Source: Pseudarthrobacter cellobiosi
GTDB taxonomy: Bacteria; Actinomycetota; Actinomycetes; Actinomycetales; Micrococcaceae
Direction of reading: 5' to 3'
Length of the DNA: 39,200 nt
Assembly: GCF_023913755.1 (NCBI RefSeq)
Contig: NZ_JAMXBJ010000022.1
Coordinates: 1-39,200 of the forward strand
Part shown: positions 1-7,947 of the stretch, in pieces
How positions within the stretch are numbered: position 1 is the first letter of the stretch
How the letters are laid out: each line of letters begins with the position of its first letter
Notes under the pieces: generated by a model
The model's input: the letters and a program-made list of their open reading frames with translations, nothing else
The model's database searches: none
Told to the model about the DNA's origin: nothing
Program-made: the position numbers and the translations under genes

Positions 1-2
1 AG

Positions 3-161
3 GGAGCCAACAATGCCTTCGTATCTGATGTCTTGCCGATGCTGAAGGACGTGGGGAAGGTGATGCCGGCTAAGCAGGGTTCCGGCTTGGTACGCGTGCC
101 TATTCCATATGACTGTGGACCTGTTCGTCACGCTGCCTGCCGCTCTATCGATGCTGAATAG
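3..161 (+). CDS. 3' end of an unidentified gene, cut by the window edge
   Basis: An open frame enters from the left edge and runs 52 codons to a TAG stop. The codons look used (GCC, GTC, CTG, AAG, GAC are frequent), and it ends eight bases before the convergent CoiA-like gene, so the two do not overlap. The visible C-terminus contains AFVSDVLPMLKDVGKVMPAK and later PYDCGPVRHAACRSIDAE. I do not recognise a family. The start lies outside the window. Confidence 0.5.
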   Translation, partial: GANNAFVSDVLPMLKDVGKVMPAKQGSGLVRVPIPYDCGPVRHAACRSIDAE

Positions 162-168
162 CTCCACA

Positions 169-1671
169 TTAGGCGCGCGGAATCGGTACGCACCGTTCAA
201 GAAGCCTCTTCATCATCGCTGTGCCCTCGTCTTCAGGGGTTCTTCCCTTGGAGATGCCCTCGTAAACGCCATCCGAGTAATGCCGGTAGTCGGGGCTTGC
301 GTTTGCTTTCGCCCTGAGCCGGCGCCAAAGGCACTCGTACTGACGATGGGGTTCTCTGCCGCACCAATCGCAGGAGGCGATGTCGGCTTCTTGCGGCTTT
401 TCCTTCTTGCGCGTTGATGACCAGGAACTGGACGTCGGTTCCCGGTGGTCCGGATACCGGTGCCCGGTCATGATGACCACGGCGTCTCTTGCAGAAATCT
501 CCGTTCCCACCAGCGCAACGTCTACTGCGTCTGTCCGCGTCAGCTGGCGGCGCTGATGCTGGCCAGGAATGTACCCGTCAAACGTCGGCTGCTGGCTCTC
601 TGACGGGTCCTGGCTGCATGGTCCGAAGCCGTTGTCCGCGCACAGATGGACCTGTGTGAGAATGCCATCAGCGAGGGGAATGCGCGCTGTCACCGGTATG
701 GTCACGGACTTCCAACGGGTCTCCAGCTCCAGGAAGGCGTCACCGAAAAAGCCGGTCCTGCAATGAGCGCACCCGTAGGCCAAGTAGGTTTTCCCTGCCT
801 TCTTCGAGTGGTGCATCCGCAACGGAGCCAGTGGCGGAATACTGCCTTTGCCCGGAATTGCTGCGACGTCGCCCGCAATCAGAGTCTCGATGCGTTCGGT
901 GGGCCATACAGGAAAGTCTGTCCGAGTGGCCTCAGTTGTCTCCTGGCAACGGGACCGGAGGGACGCAGCGCTTATCCTCCAAATTGTGGATGGCCGTTTG
1001 CAGGCCCAGCAGCTGTCGGTCAGATGCTGAATCGTCACCGAGGTTATCCGCGCCTGAACCCGGTCAAGATACAGCCCCAGCAGGAGAGCAGTAACGTGTG
1101 CGTGAAGACCAACCGCCGCTGCCTGCTGGAACGCTTTCTCCGCCAGAACATCAAACGGAGCATCGTCGCCCTCGAACACGACATGGGGCACGCCGGAACG
1201 CCTGGCCTCATCCCTGTTTCGCCGGTGGACGTACCAGAAGCACTCAACGCCGTCAGCGGCATAGCGCTCCTGTCTGCGCCTAAACTCACCGGCGAACTGG
1301 CGCGACCACTGGACCTCCAACGCCAGGCGCCTGCCATTGCTCTCTGCCAGGACATCCGCCGTCCACGCCCGACCTTCTGCGCTGCATTCCACACTCACCT
1401 GCCAGCCCGCATCTCTTGCGGCTTGCGCGATCAGAGTTTTGATCATGCGATGTTGAGGTGACTCGTTCCAACAATCGGTGAGGCCGCACCGCACACCGGC
1501 CTTGTGGGCAAAATGCTTGAGGCCGCGCCTGGACGTGCGCGGGATTCCAGGCACCCCGCACCGCATGAGCAAAGACCGGCTCTTGTACACGCTCTTCATC
1601 AGATCCCAGTGCTCATCTGTGGCTAAGTAGGATTCGATTCGTTCCCCGTCGAGAAACGCCACCAGCGGCAT
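169..1671 (-). CDS. CoiA-like competence/nuclease family protein
   Basis: A 500-residue protein resembling the CoiA family, whose members carry a restriction-endonuclease-like (PD-(D/E)XK) domain and were named for a competence role in firmicutes. The recognisable block is near residues 50-150: FAHKAG, then a histidine and IKTLIAQAARDAGW, then TADVL and LALEVQWS, followed by EFRRRQERYAADGVECFWY. The Asp of ADVL and the Glu-x-Gln of EVQ would be the metal-binding residues. The C-terminal half has Cys pairs (CWAC, CAHC, CDWC) that could bind zinc. The ATG is preceded by a strong GGGGGG ribosome site. In actinobacteria such genes often sit in mobile regions, so a competence role here is not implied. 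Confidence 0.75.
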   Translation of the reverse strand: MPLVAFLDGERIESYLATDEHWDLMKSVYKSRSLLMRCGVPGIPRTSRRGLKHFAHKAGVRCGLTDCWNESPQHRMIKTLIAQAARDAGWQVSVECSAEGRAWTADVLAESNGRRLALEVQWSRQFAGEFRRRQERYAADGVECFWYVHRRNRDEARRSGVPHVVFEGDDAPFDVLAEKAFQQAAAVGLHAHVTALLLGLYLDRVQARITSVTIQHLTDSCWACKRPSTIWRISAASLRSRCQETTEATRTDFPVWPTERIETLIAGDVAAIPGKGSIPPLAPLRMHHSKKAGKTYLAYGCAHCRTGFFGDAFLELETRWKSVTIPVTARIPLADGILTQVHLCADNGFGPCSQDPSESQQPTFDGYIPGQHQRRQLTRTDAVDVALVGTEISARDAVVIMTGHRYPDHREPTSSSWSSTRKKEKPQEADIASCDWCGREPHRQYECLWRRLRAKANASPDYRHYSDGVYEGISKGRTPEDEGTAMMKRLLERCVPIPRA

Positions 1672-1846
1672 GAGCCCCCCTTACTGCCCGCGGGCATTTG
1701 ACTCACACTAGCCACAGGCACCGACAGAATGCTGCACCCGTAACAACTCATTCGGCTGCTCCCTATAAATCGGGGGTGCCTCGTGGTGCAGGATCAGGGT
1801 GGGATGAGTTTGAAAGCCCCTGGAGCGGCTGGTGTAACTTTCTCCC

Positions 1847-1924
1847 ATGGACCTTTCTGCCTTGGATGACTGCCAACTCTGCCCAGCCGCTGTCTCCCAG
1901 ATCATCGACAGCGGGAAGTCCTGA
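1847..1924 (+). CDS. Possible 25-residue leader peptide, overlapping the next start
   Basis: ATG to TGA, 25 residues with a CQLC pair near residue 9. Its TGA shares one base with the ATG of the downstream 97-residue gene (TGATG), an arrangement that usually means translational coupling. There is no good ribosome site directly upstream, so this could be chance. Confidence 0.3.
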   Translation: MDLSALDDCQLCPAAVSQIIDSGKS

Positions 1925-2217
1925 TGGCAACACGGCAGCGCCGTACCTGGAAGGCGGCAGCCAAAGCCAAGCAGGAGTCCAAAGAGCTGGGGGAGCTGCG
2001 CTCTGTCGAGCCGGCTTCACGCCGCAGCGATGGATCACCCAAGGTCGGTCCCGGCCAGGTCTACGCGGTCAGTTCGGGAAAGGTCTTCCACCCGGCCTGG
2101 TGCAACTCAGTGGGCAATGTTTGGAATGAGAACCCCAAGAGGCTGCTGGTCATCGAGGAGACCAGCGTTGGTACCCGGAAGGCCTGCAAGGGCTGCGACG
2201 AGCCGTTGCAGGCCTGA
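1924..2217 (+). CDS. Small basic protein with cysteine pairs
   Basis: A 97-residue protein. The first half is lysine- and arginine-rich and probably disordered or nucleic-acid binding (MATRQRRTWKAAAKAKQESK). The second half contains VYAVSSGKVFHPAWC and later KACKGC, so one Cys and a CxxC could make a small metal site or a redox pair. I do not recognise a named family. The start overlaps a short upstream frame and has only a weak ribosome site (GCGGGAAG). The gene converges with the minus-strand HTH gene ten bases beyond its stop. Confidence 0.55.
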   Translation: MATRQRRTWKAAAKAKQESKELGELRSVEPASRRSDGSPKVGPGQVYAVSSGKVFHPAWCNSVGNVWNENPKRLLVIEETSVGTRKACKGCDEPLQA

Positions 2218-2226
2218 GACTGCTTA

Positions 2227-2586
2227 CTACGCCTGGTCAGGGTCCCAGTCATCGCGCGGGTCGCGCTTTTCCAAGGTCTCGATCAGCGAGTTGAACCCGT
2301 CGTCTCCGGTGGATTCAGATATGACGCGCAGCTGGCCAGCCACCTCCCGCCACATGCCCGCGTACCAGACTGTGGGGTCAGTGCCGTTCTCACGGAGGAA
2401 GGCGTCCAGGGTGGACTTCCGATAGACCAGGCGGGAGCCTCGTTTTTCAACGACGGGACCCCGGCTGACGTAACGGAGGTTGCGGAGGAACTTCGCGCTC
2501 ACCTCGAAACCGACCGGGCCGCTCAGGTAAGCCGCGGCCTCCTTCGAGGTCATTTCCATGTCCCCAGCGTCCAATTCGGATTCCAT
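2227..2586 (-). CDS. Small helix-turn-helix DNA-binding protein (excisionase/MerR-like)
   Basis: 119 residues from the ATG at 2586, chosen over a longer open frame because AGAGGGAAG precedes it and the upstream extension overlaps the divergent neighbour. Residues about 10-60 read MTSKEAAAYL, a glycine/proline turn, a second helix SAKFLRNLR, a wing-like VEKRGSRLVYRKSTLDAFL and then an acidic tail. This is the pattern of winged-helix AlpA/excisionase/BldC-type proteins, where KEAAAYL is the first helix and SxLDAFL ends the domain. Such proteins regulate excision or transcription in mobile elements. The target here is unknown. Confidence 0.65.
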   Translation of the reverse strand: MESELDAGDMEMTSKEAAAYLSGPVGFEVSAKFLRNLRYVSRGPVVEKRGSRLVYRKSTLDAFLRENGTDPTVWYAGMWREVAGQLRVISESTGDDGFNSLIETLEKRDPRDDWDPDQA

Positions 2587-2710
2587 GATCTTCCCTCTGG
2601 TCTCTGATGCTAATCGTGCTGCTGCACAAAGATAAACGGCCGGTCCCGAGTCGCGGTAGGGTGCTGGTACGGGGGCGGACGAACCCGTGAGGCTAGTGAT
2701 GGGTGGGGAC

Positions 2711-3043
2711 ATGCCCTGGACAAATCCGGATTTCGATATCAAATTGCGAGACGAACTGGTTCCGAGGATCGCGGCCGCACTACGTGAAGCAGTACCGGGC
2801 GCCACACATGCCCACATACACGTCAACGACGTGGAGACGGACGCCCCGTGTCTTTACGCAGGGGTCATTCTGAATGCGGAGGGCACGCGCATTGAGATGG
2901 AAGACCCCGGCGCGCTGGAAAATCAGGTCATCAATGCCTTGGTGGATGTGAAGACCAAGAACTCATGGGACGGTTATTCGCTTGCCCTGGACTTGGTTCG
3001 GGGTGTCGAGGTGGACGACATTTTCGACCTTATTACTGATTGA
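2711..3043 (+). CDS. Hypothetical acidic protein
   Basis: 110 residues from the ATG at 2711 (GGTGGGGAC just upstream); a GTG 24 bases earlier is possible. The sequence alternates helix-like and strand-like stretches (LRDELVPRIAAALREAVPGA, HAHIHVNDVETDAPCLYAGV) and ends acidic (VEVDDIFDLITD). No family is recognised. It is divergent from the HTH gene at 2227-2586, with about 125 bases between the two starts that presumably hold both promoters. Confidence 0.55.
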   Translation: MPWTNPDFDIKLRDELVPRIAAALREAVPGATHAHIHVNDVETDAPCLYAGVILNAEGTRIEMEDPGALENQVINALVDVKTKNSWDGYSLALDLVRGVEVDDIFDLITD

Positions 3044-3231
3044 CCTGACGTAGATCCATCCAAATTCAGACAACTCATCGCGCCCCGATCATCGAGCATG
3101 GATGGGTGTCTGCTCCTGAGCGGGGCCCTGCGAAACAGAGCTTCCCCCACGCAATTTTTTCTGGACGCCCGCCGTCAACGAACTGACACAGCGTACGTCA
3201 GCAGTGCGCATAGAAGAACCGAAAGGGCACC

Positions 3232-3918
3232 GTGGATCTACCCGACATCTTGAGCGACCAGAACGTGAAGGCGGCCGCCAGGCTGCTGCATCGTTACTAC
3301 CACGAACCCGACAAGAAGGGGCTTCTCAGCACTGGAAGCCACTTCGATGAATGGACGGGCCGCGGAGACACAGCAAACAGAGACGTCATCACGGACAGTG
3401 ACGCCGTGGCAGTGTCCATGCTCAGCGTCACCGTCCCGGCAAAAGCCATGGTGGGGCTCGCTGAACCGGAAACAGCAGCGCGCATCACAGAGTTGCTGAA
3501 GCAGATCCCCACCGATGTGCCTCTGAGCAGCCTCAGCGGCGAAAAAGCAGCAGCCCTGCTCACCGGCCGGGGTCCTGCCGCCCTGCTGTGGAAAGAACTC
3601 CGCAGGAAAAAGAACAACCGCTGGGGAATCGGCGCCACAACCGCAAGCAAGATCATGGCCAGGAAACGGCCCCACCTCATCCCCATCTGGGATGAGGTCA
3701 TTGGCCTGGTCATCGGAGCGGACAGCTCTGATGACCAGTGGATGAACTGGCACCGGCTCCTGACCGACGGCACCGGCCTGCCCGAGCGCCTCGCGGAAAT
3801 TCACCGGCTCTCAGAGGTGGAACGGCCACTCTCTGAGCTGCGGATCATGGACGTGATCCTGTGGCGGCACGGGAAGGACCAGGGACTCGGCGGACGCCGC
3901 GGGACAGGCCGCAGGTGA
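3232..3918 (+). CDS. DUF6308 family protein
   Basis: 228 residues from a GTG with AAAGGG nine bases upstream. The layout matches the actinobacterial DUF6308 family: an N-terminal block with F-DEWTGRGDTANRDVITDSD, a central SVTVPAKA, and a C-terminal block KIMARKRPHLIPIWDEVI, which is the most recognisable part of the family. The function of the family is not known to me. The basic tail (GLGGRRGTGRR) and stop overlap a possible GTG start of the next gene (GTGA), so the two are probably a translationally coupled pair. Confidence 0.8.
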   Translation: MDLPDILSDQNVKAAARLLHRYYHEPDKKGLLSTGSHFDEWTGRGDTANRDVITDSDAVAVSMLSVTVPAKAMVGLAEPETAARITELLKQIPTDVPLSSLSGEKAAALLTGRGPAALLWKELRRKKNNRWGIGATTASKIMARKRPHLIPIWDEVIGLVIGADSSDDQWMNWHRLLTDGTGLPERLAEIHRLSEVERPLSELRIMDVILWRHGKDQGLGGRRGTGRR

Positions 3919-4328
3919 ACGAAGCTGTCATCCCACACCCGCCGTTCTCCTCGTCTTATGGTTTCGCCATGACAGACAACGACGAGTACTTGCTCAGCAG
4001 GACCTTCACACCACGTCCCTTCTTCATTCCTGGTGCCCCGGATGAAGAAGCAGCGGAAATCATTTATGCAGGCGCTGCCAAGAACCTCCACGGCGAAGCG
4101 GTGCCGGCAGCACGAATCCAACGACTCGACTACACGCACGAAGGGAGGACGTTGCTCGCTGAAGTCGGTCAACAAGAGCCGCGCGGCGAGGGCACAGTAA
4201 TGGCAATCTATGGGCCATCCTCGCTACGAAACCTCTATTACGTGGTGACCTTGAGCCGTGGCATGTACGGAGAGGATCCGATCATGGTTGGTTCCAATGA
4301 AGTGAGCAGAGTCTACGAATTCTGCTGA
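3915..4328 (+). CDS. Small conserved hypothetical protein coupled to DUF6308 gene
   Basis: 137 residues from the GTG at 3915, whose bases overlap the TGA of the preceding gene; an ATG at 3969 would give 119 residues but has no ribosome site, so coupling at 3915 is preferred. The C-terminal half is strand-rich and looks like a compact domain: ARIQRLDYTHEGRTLLAEVG, then VMAIYGPS, LYYVVTLSRGMYGEDPIMVG and EVSRVYEFC. I have an impression of similar small actinobacterial proteins, but no function is known to me. Confidence 0.6.
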   Translation: MNEAVIPHPPFSSSYGFAMTDNDEYLLSRTFTPRPFFIPGAPDEEAAEIIYAGAAKNLHGEAVPAARIQRLDYTHEGRTLLAEVGQQEPRGEGTVMAIYGPSSLRNLYYVVTLSRGMYGEDPIMVGSNEVSRVYEFC

Positions 4329-4348
4329 CTGAGGGCGCCAGCCAACTA

Positions 4349-5344
4349 CTAGCCCGTGATGACTTCAGACTCAACTTCCTGGTCGCGGGGGCCGGGGAGG
4401 TCCTTGGGAACCAGATCGGCATCTTCAGGATGGTGAAAGAGCCAGTTGCGGGCGTTGGCGATCGTGTGGCCATTGAAGAGATGCGCCCACTCGGTTGAGC
4501 CGGCCTGCTCGTGGTCATGTCCGCCGCTGAGGATCTCGTTCCTAAGCTCTTCCTTTGATCTGCTGGAGGCGGCGGCCTCCTGAAGCAGGGGTATCGGGCT
4601 CGCCAAAAGCAGACCAACTTCTCTGGTCAGAGGAATGGTGATTCCCCAAGCTGTCCAAAGCCCCACACCGGCAAACACGTCCTTTAGGTCCGGGTCAGGT
4701 ACAAGTGCAACCGGGGTGTCGCACGTCAGCAACTTCTCCGAATCGAACCTGATAAGAGCCCAGGGGCGCCCCATGAAGTAGGGCATGAGTCCCGGAACCA
4801 GTCCGAGTATGTGTTGGACATGGCCCACCGAAGTGGTTTTCATGGTTATCCCATCCGGCTGAGCAGCCTGCTGCACCAGCCGATCCACCACGTCGTCATC
4901 AAACTCTTTGGCCGCCTTGCTCAGCGTATCTCGAACACCGTCCGCGCCCATGTGGGCGATCACCTTGGACAGCACTGTTCCTTGGATCTGGTCCATAGAG
5001 GTTCGGGTGTCCGGCCCCCGAAGGAACTGAAACGCGAGGAAGGTCCCGAGGATCTCCCGGTCTTCAGGGGACAGCGGCCAAAGGCCCTCGACCGCCTTCT
5101 TGATGACAGAAGACGCCTCAGCTTCCAACCTCGACAGGTCCTTCTCAAAGACGTCGGCTCCGTCAGGATGACCGGACAAAGCGTAAAAGTTCGTCCGGAC
5201 AGTCGCATGAGTGGTGGGGATAACCAAGCGCTTTCCATCCCGACCAGCCGCACCTACTTGCGGCGTGCTGTCCGCACTTTCCTTAAATCCGAAGCCATTC
5301 AAATAGAACTTTGGAACCGTGTGGTGCCGCTTGCTGACCCCCAT
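4349..5344 (-). CDS. DUF4238 domain-containing protein
   Basis: 331 residues from the ATG at 5344, preceded by GAAAGG at a good distance; the open frame extends 12 codons further but that extension lacks a ribosome site. The N-terminus RHHTVPKFYLNGF is the hallmark of DUF4238 (HHxVPxxYL). Further on are LSRLEAEASSVIKKAVEG and FLAFQFLRGPDTR, also typical of the family. DUF4238 proteins are frequent in accessory and defence regions, and the conserved His pair suggests a nuclease or other enzyme, but the activity is not established. It is convergent with the preceding gene. Confidence 0.85.
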   Translation of the reverse strand: MGVSKRHHTVPKFYLNGFGFKESADSTPQVGAAGRDGKRLVIPTTHATVRTNFYALSGHPDGADVFEKDLSRLEAEASSVIKKAVEGLWPLSPEDREILGTFLAFQFLRGPDTRTSMDQIQGTVLSKVIAHMGADGVRDTLSKAAKEFDDDVVDRLVQQAAQPDGITMKTTSVGHVQHILGLVPGLMPYFMGRPWALIRFDSEKLLTCDTPVALVPDPDLKDVFAGVGLWTAWGITIPLTREVGLLLASPIPLLQEAAASSRSKEELRNEILSGGHDHEQAGSTEWAHLFNGHTIANARNWLFHHPEDADLVPKDLPGPRDQEVESEVITG

Positions 5345-5777
5345 GTTGACCGTACCTTTCTTTGATCCTATCCAGTCCAACAGTGACTATTATCGCTGTT
5401 CCCTCAGAGCAGGATCGTCAACGCTCGTCCGCACGCAGCGAGGGCGCAGACTACGTCCCATGTCGTTGGGCTGATCGTGGCCACTTTTGGCTACGTCTGG
5501 ACACCGATGCATAACCAAACCCACTTTTGGCCCAAAGCTAGGTGATTAGCGACCAAGAACGGGCCGGTTGTGGCCATGTCGCAGCGCTCCGGTCAGCTAT
5601 GGGCGGATCATGGGCAGAAGCTGGGCTTTTTGTGACCAGAAAACAGCCAGCCACAGAAGCAGAGCCCGAGTGCAGCCAGAATCCAGATAATCCTCTGCTG
5701 TGCTGGATCATTTTGTGTACTTCACGGGCCAGTGCTGGACATCTCTGGTCAATATCTGGTCACACATGGGCGCAAGC

Positions 5778-5804
5778 TTGCAGCTTTCGGGCTGCAATTT
5801 TTTT
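5778..5804 (+). terminator. Rho-independent terminator without an upstream gene
   Basis: Stem TTGCAGC (5778-5784), loop TTTCGG, stem GCTGCAA (5791-5797), then seven T residues. This is a textbook plus-strand terminator. No plus-strand gene precedes it between 5345 and 5777, so it may end a small RNA. Confidence 0.75.
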
Positions 5805-5907
5805 CTCACCGGCACTCTGGCGAGTGCCATGCAGGGGTGGATGCACGGTGCCAAAAGAGCCGGGGGAGGGGGCGGTTGGCGATGCACTTGGACGCATTGC
5901 CCCACTG

Positions 5908-6030
5908 CCCGCCAGGGACTCCGGAGTCCGGTTGCCCTCGAGGGGAAAGGAGCCTGCAAGGAGTGTTCCAGACGTCTTTTCCCCCTCGTGACCAACCGTG
6001 CAGCAAAGTGTCCCCGGATCCCCTGGCGGG
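5908..6030. other. Composite long-stem structure (candidate structured RNA)
   Basis: Three properly nested inverted repeats: CCCGCCAGGG (5908-5917) with CCCTGGCGGG (6021-6030); CGGTTG (5929-5934) with CAACCG (5993-5998); CGAGGGGAAAG (5939-5949) with CTTTTCCCCCTCG (5976-5988, two single-base bulges). A 14-bp palindrome GGACTCCGGAGTCC lies at 5916-5929 and could compete with the outer stem. The strand transcribed, if any, cannot be decided. Confidence 0.5.
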
Positions 6031-6809
6031 CGAAGAATGAAGGGGTGTAGGACGGGGCCAAACAGGATGGACGTCCAGTCAGATGACAGCCGCCAACCAC
6101 CCACTCCGAGGACGCGCTGAATGGAATATAAGGTTGTCTACTAAGCCCTGCGATGCGGTGTCCGATGGCATGCTGAGGACGCTGCGCAGACGGGACTCAC
6201 CCGCCCCTGGCATGCAGCGCTTATCCGGGGCTGTGAACCTCCGTCAGAGCCCGATAGGGGAGAGGCAGACGCAAGACCTGATGCGCCCGGAGAAGGCCGT
6301 GCAGCAGTGTCGCTCCAGCCCTTTGGCGTCCGCTGTGAGCAATTGCGCCACAAGCTGTGGCACAAAGTCGACGGGACCGCCGCGGCCTCCTGGCGAACTG
6401 TATTGGAGCTGCCGCCGGCGACACTGGGCAGCCCTGGGGAGTGCTCGCGGCTCTTCATGGAGCAGTGTCTGAAACAGGATCCGATGTCCTGCGAGGAAGC
6501 TGTGCAGCGACGACGTCGCGACCGCTGAAGCGACCATGGAGCAACCTCCGAAGCAGCGCCATGAGGGCGTGTGCAGCGACCCCTGCGGGCCGGTGAACCA
6601 CCAGTGTCGCAAACGTGGGTAGGACTGCTGCGCAGCCCCCTCGCCACCACTGTGGCGCCGTCTTCGTTCCTCAGCCATCACCCCAGCGGCACCTCGTATG
6701 GGACCACTGCTCCTGCGTCACAGTGTCCTGTTGACATCAGAATCAGGTGAAGGCCCAAACCCGGTGTCCACTCCTTCGTCGGGACCCCCTAGCGCTGCGT
6801 GGCAGCACG

Positions 6810-7270
6810 CTTTCCACCGGGTGCCACGCACCTAAAAACCCGGTGGAAAGCCATCAGCCTTCAACCGCCGTAAAGTAGCTCCACTTCAACCCTCCCTTCC
6901 ACCAGTGGAAGCCATAAATGGTCTGGTTGAAAGGATGTGGTGGAAACTACTTTCCTGCGATGAGCGGCTCAAAACACGTGTCCACCGGGTGCCATGCACC
7001 ATAAATCCCGGTGGACACTCAACAGCCTTCAACCCGCGAAAAGTAGCGCCAGTTTCCACCCAGTGTCCACGAGTGGACAGCTAATAGGGGTGGGTGGAAA
7101 CAACAGAGTGGACACTACTTTCCGAGTTCCTACCGGGTGCCATGCACCTAAAGACCCGGTAGGAACTCAAAAGCCTTCAACCCCAGTAAAGCAGCGCCAC
7201 TTCCAACCCACCCCCTACGAGTAGGAACCATAAATGGGTGGGTAGGAATCAAGTGGTAGGCGCTACTTTC
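6810..7270. repeat. Three tandem copies of a structured element with compensated stems
   Basis: Units at 6810-6954, 6978-7122 and 7124-7270. Each unit has hairpin A (12-14 bp stem, loop TGCCAYGCACC plus A-rich), a conserved linker GCCTTCAACC, then AAAGYAG pairing with CTACTTT about 70 bases on, enclosing a two-level hairpin B. Hairpin A stems: CTTTCCACCGGG/CCCGGTGGAAAG, GTGTCCACCGGG/CCCGGTGGACAC, GAGTTCCTACCGGG/CCCGGTAGGAACTC. The outer ends of the stems differ between units but always stay complementary, and the same unit-specific word recurs in hairpin B (CTTCCACCAGTGGAAG, TGTCCACGAGTGGACA, CCTACGAGTAGG). The element looks like a folded RNA or single-stranded DNA. No class is recognised. 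Confidence 0.8.
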
Positions 7271-7401
7271 CTGCGACATGTCAACAGAAATCCCCCCGAT
7301 CTTCCGCTAAAGCTACAGATGCGAGGGAACAAGAGAAAGGGCATAAGGGGGGATGGCACCTCGCTACGCTCGGTGGTCGGCACAGCCGACATCCCTTCGG
7401 T

Positions 7402-7452
7402 CGCTGCGCTCCCTCACCCTCCGCTGCGCTCCCTCACCCTCCGCTGCGCTCC
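7402..7452. repeat. 20-bp direct repeat, two and a half copies
   Basis: CGCTGCGCTCCCTCACCCTC begins at 7402 and 7422, and a partial third copy begins at 7442. It lies in a patch (7347-7560) with short inverted words such as CCAACG/CGTTGG and TCGCTTCGCGA. Such patches occur in plasmid mobilisation regions, but no relaxase gene is near. Confidence 0.6.
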
Positions 7453-7676
7453 GGGCCCCCACTGCGTTCGCTGGCGCTCTCTTGCCCCACCAACGCTGCG
7501 CGTCGTTGGGGTGCCCCTGGAGCCATCGCTTCGCGAGTGGCACCAGTTCCCGATGACCGCTGTCGCGGCCCTCGGACAGAGCCTCCCGTGACGTTGTCCC
7601 AGGCGTCTCTGAGCAAAGCAGCAAAGCCAGTGCAGACGCCTCGCGGCCCTGTCGTCCGGGACAGGAAGATCGGCTA

Positions 7677-7838
7677 ATGGCTGATGGACTGCAGGGGTTC
7701 CACTACGATCTGGTGATCTTCGCCGAAGACCACCGCCAGGCTGACCGCGTGATGATTGAGCGCCGCGGATACGAGGAAGATCTGAAGCAATATGGCGTGG
7801 GGGAGTACAGCATCGACGCCTACCCATCTGACGGCTGA
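7677..7838 (+). CDS. Small acidic protein, 53 residues
   Basis: ATG to TGA, 53 residues, beginning MADGLQGFHYDLVIFAEDHR and ending YSIDAYPSDG. The codon pattern is good, AGGAAG lies a little far upstream of the ATG, and a strong terminator hairpin follows 54 bases after the stop, so this is probably a real monocistronic gene. The protein is acidic with a predicted helix in the middle (RVMIERRGYEEDLKQYG). No family is recognised. Confidence 0.55.
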   Translation: MADGLQGFHYDLVIFAEDHRQADRVMIERRGYEEDLKQYGVGEYSIDAYPSDG

Positions 7839-7891
7839 GAGTTGGAACCCTCGAGGTGGATCCCAACTAAGGACCGGGAAGGACCAACAAG

Positions 7892-7934
7892 AGAAGGAAG
7901 CCCCAACCGAGTTAACCGGGCGGGGCTTCCTTCT
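7892..7934. terminator. Bidirectional terminator hairpin between convergent small genes
   Basis: AGAAGGAAGCCCC (7892-7904) pairs perfectly with GGGGCTTCCTTCT (7922-7934) around a 17-base loop. It lies between the plus-strand 53-residue gene and the minus-strand small basic gene that ends at 7948, so it can serve both. There is no long T-run. Confidence 0.65.
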
Positions 7935-7947
7935 GGTCGAGCCAAAG

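Larger units (their letters stand above)
5345..7676. other. 2.3-kb gene-poor stretch rich in nested inverted repeats
   Basis: No open frame here has a convincing start, codon pattern or family match. Most frames are GC-skewed shadows. What can be seen is structure: a rho-independent terminator at 5778-5804, a composite stem at 5908-6030, complementary words near 6304-6426, a threefold structured repeat at 6810-7270, a long-range ATCCCCCC/GGGGGGAT pair at 7290/7347, and 20-bp repeats at 7402-7452. The density suggests one or more non-coding RNAs or a DNA locus working as folded single strands. The component features are listed separately. Confidence 0.6.

Noticed and set aside
646..1461. A 271-codon plus-strand frame
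   Set aside because: Antisense to the CoiA-like gene; no family match, no ribosome site, and composition of a shadow frame.
5542..6104. Several overlapping frames of 100-150 codons on both strands
   Set aside because: They overlap one another and the nested stems, have Pro/Ser/Arg-rich shadow composition and no ribosome sites. The terminator at 5778-5804 lies inside them.
6810..7270. CRISPR array
   Set aside because: The repeating units are about 145 bases with internal pairing, not short identical repeats with unique spacers, and there are no cas genes.
7238..7866. Frames of 60-150 codons across the 20-bp repeats
   Set aside because: Repeat-driven low-complexity translations (RSLTLRCAP and similar) without starts or matches.
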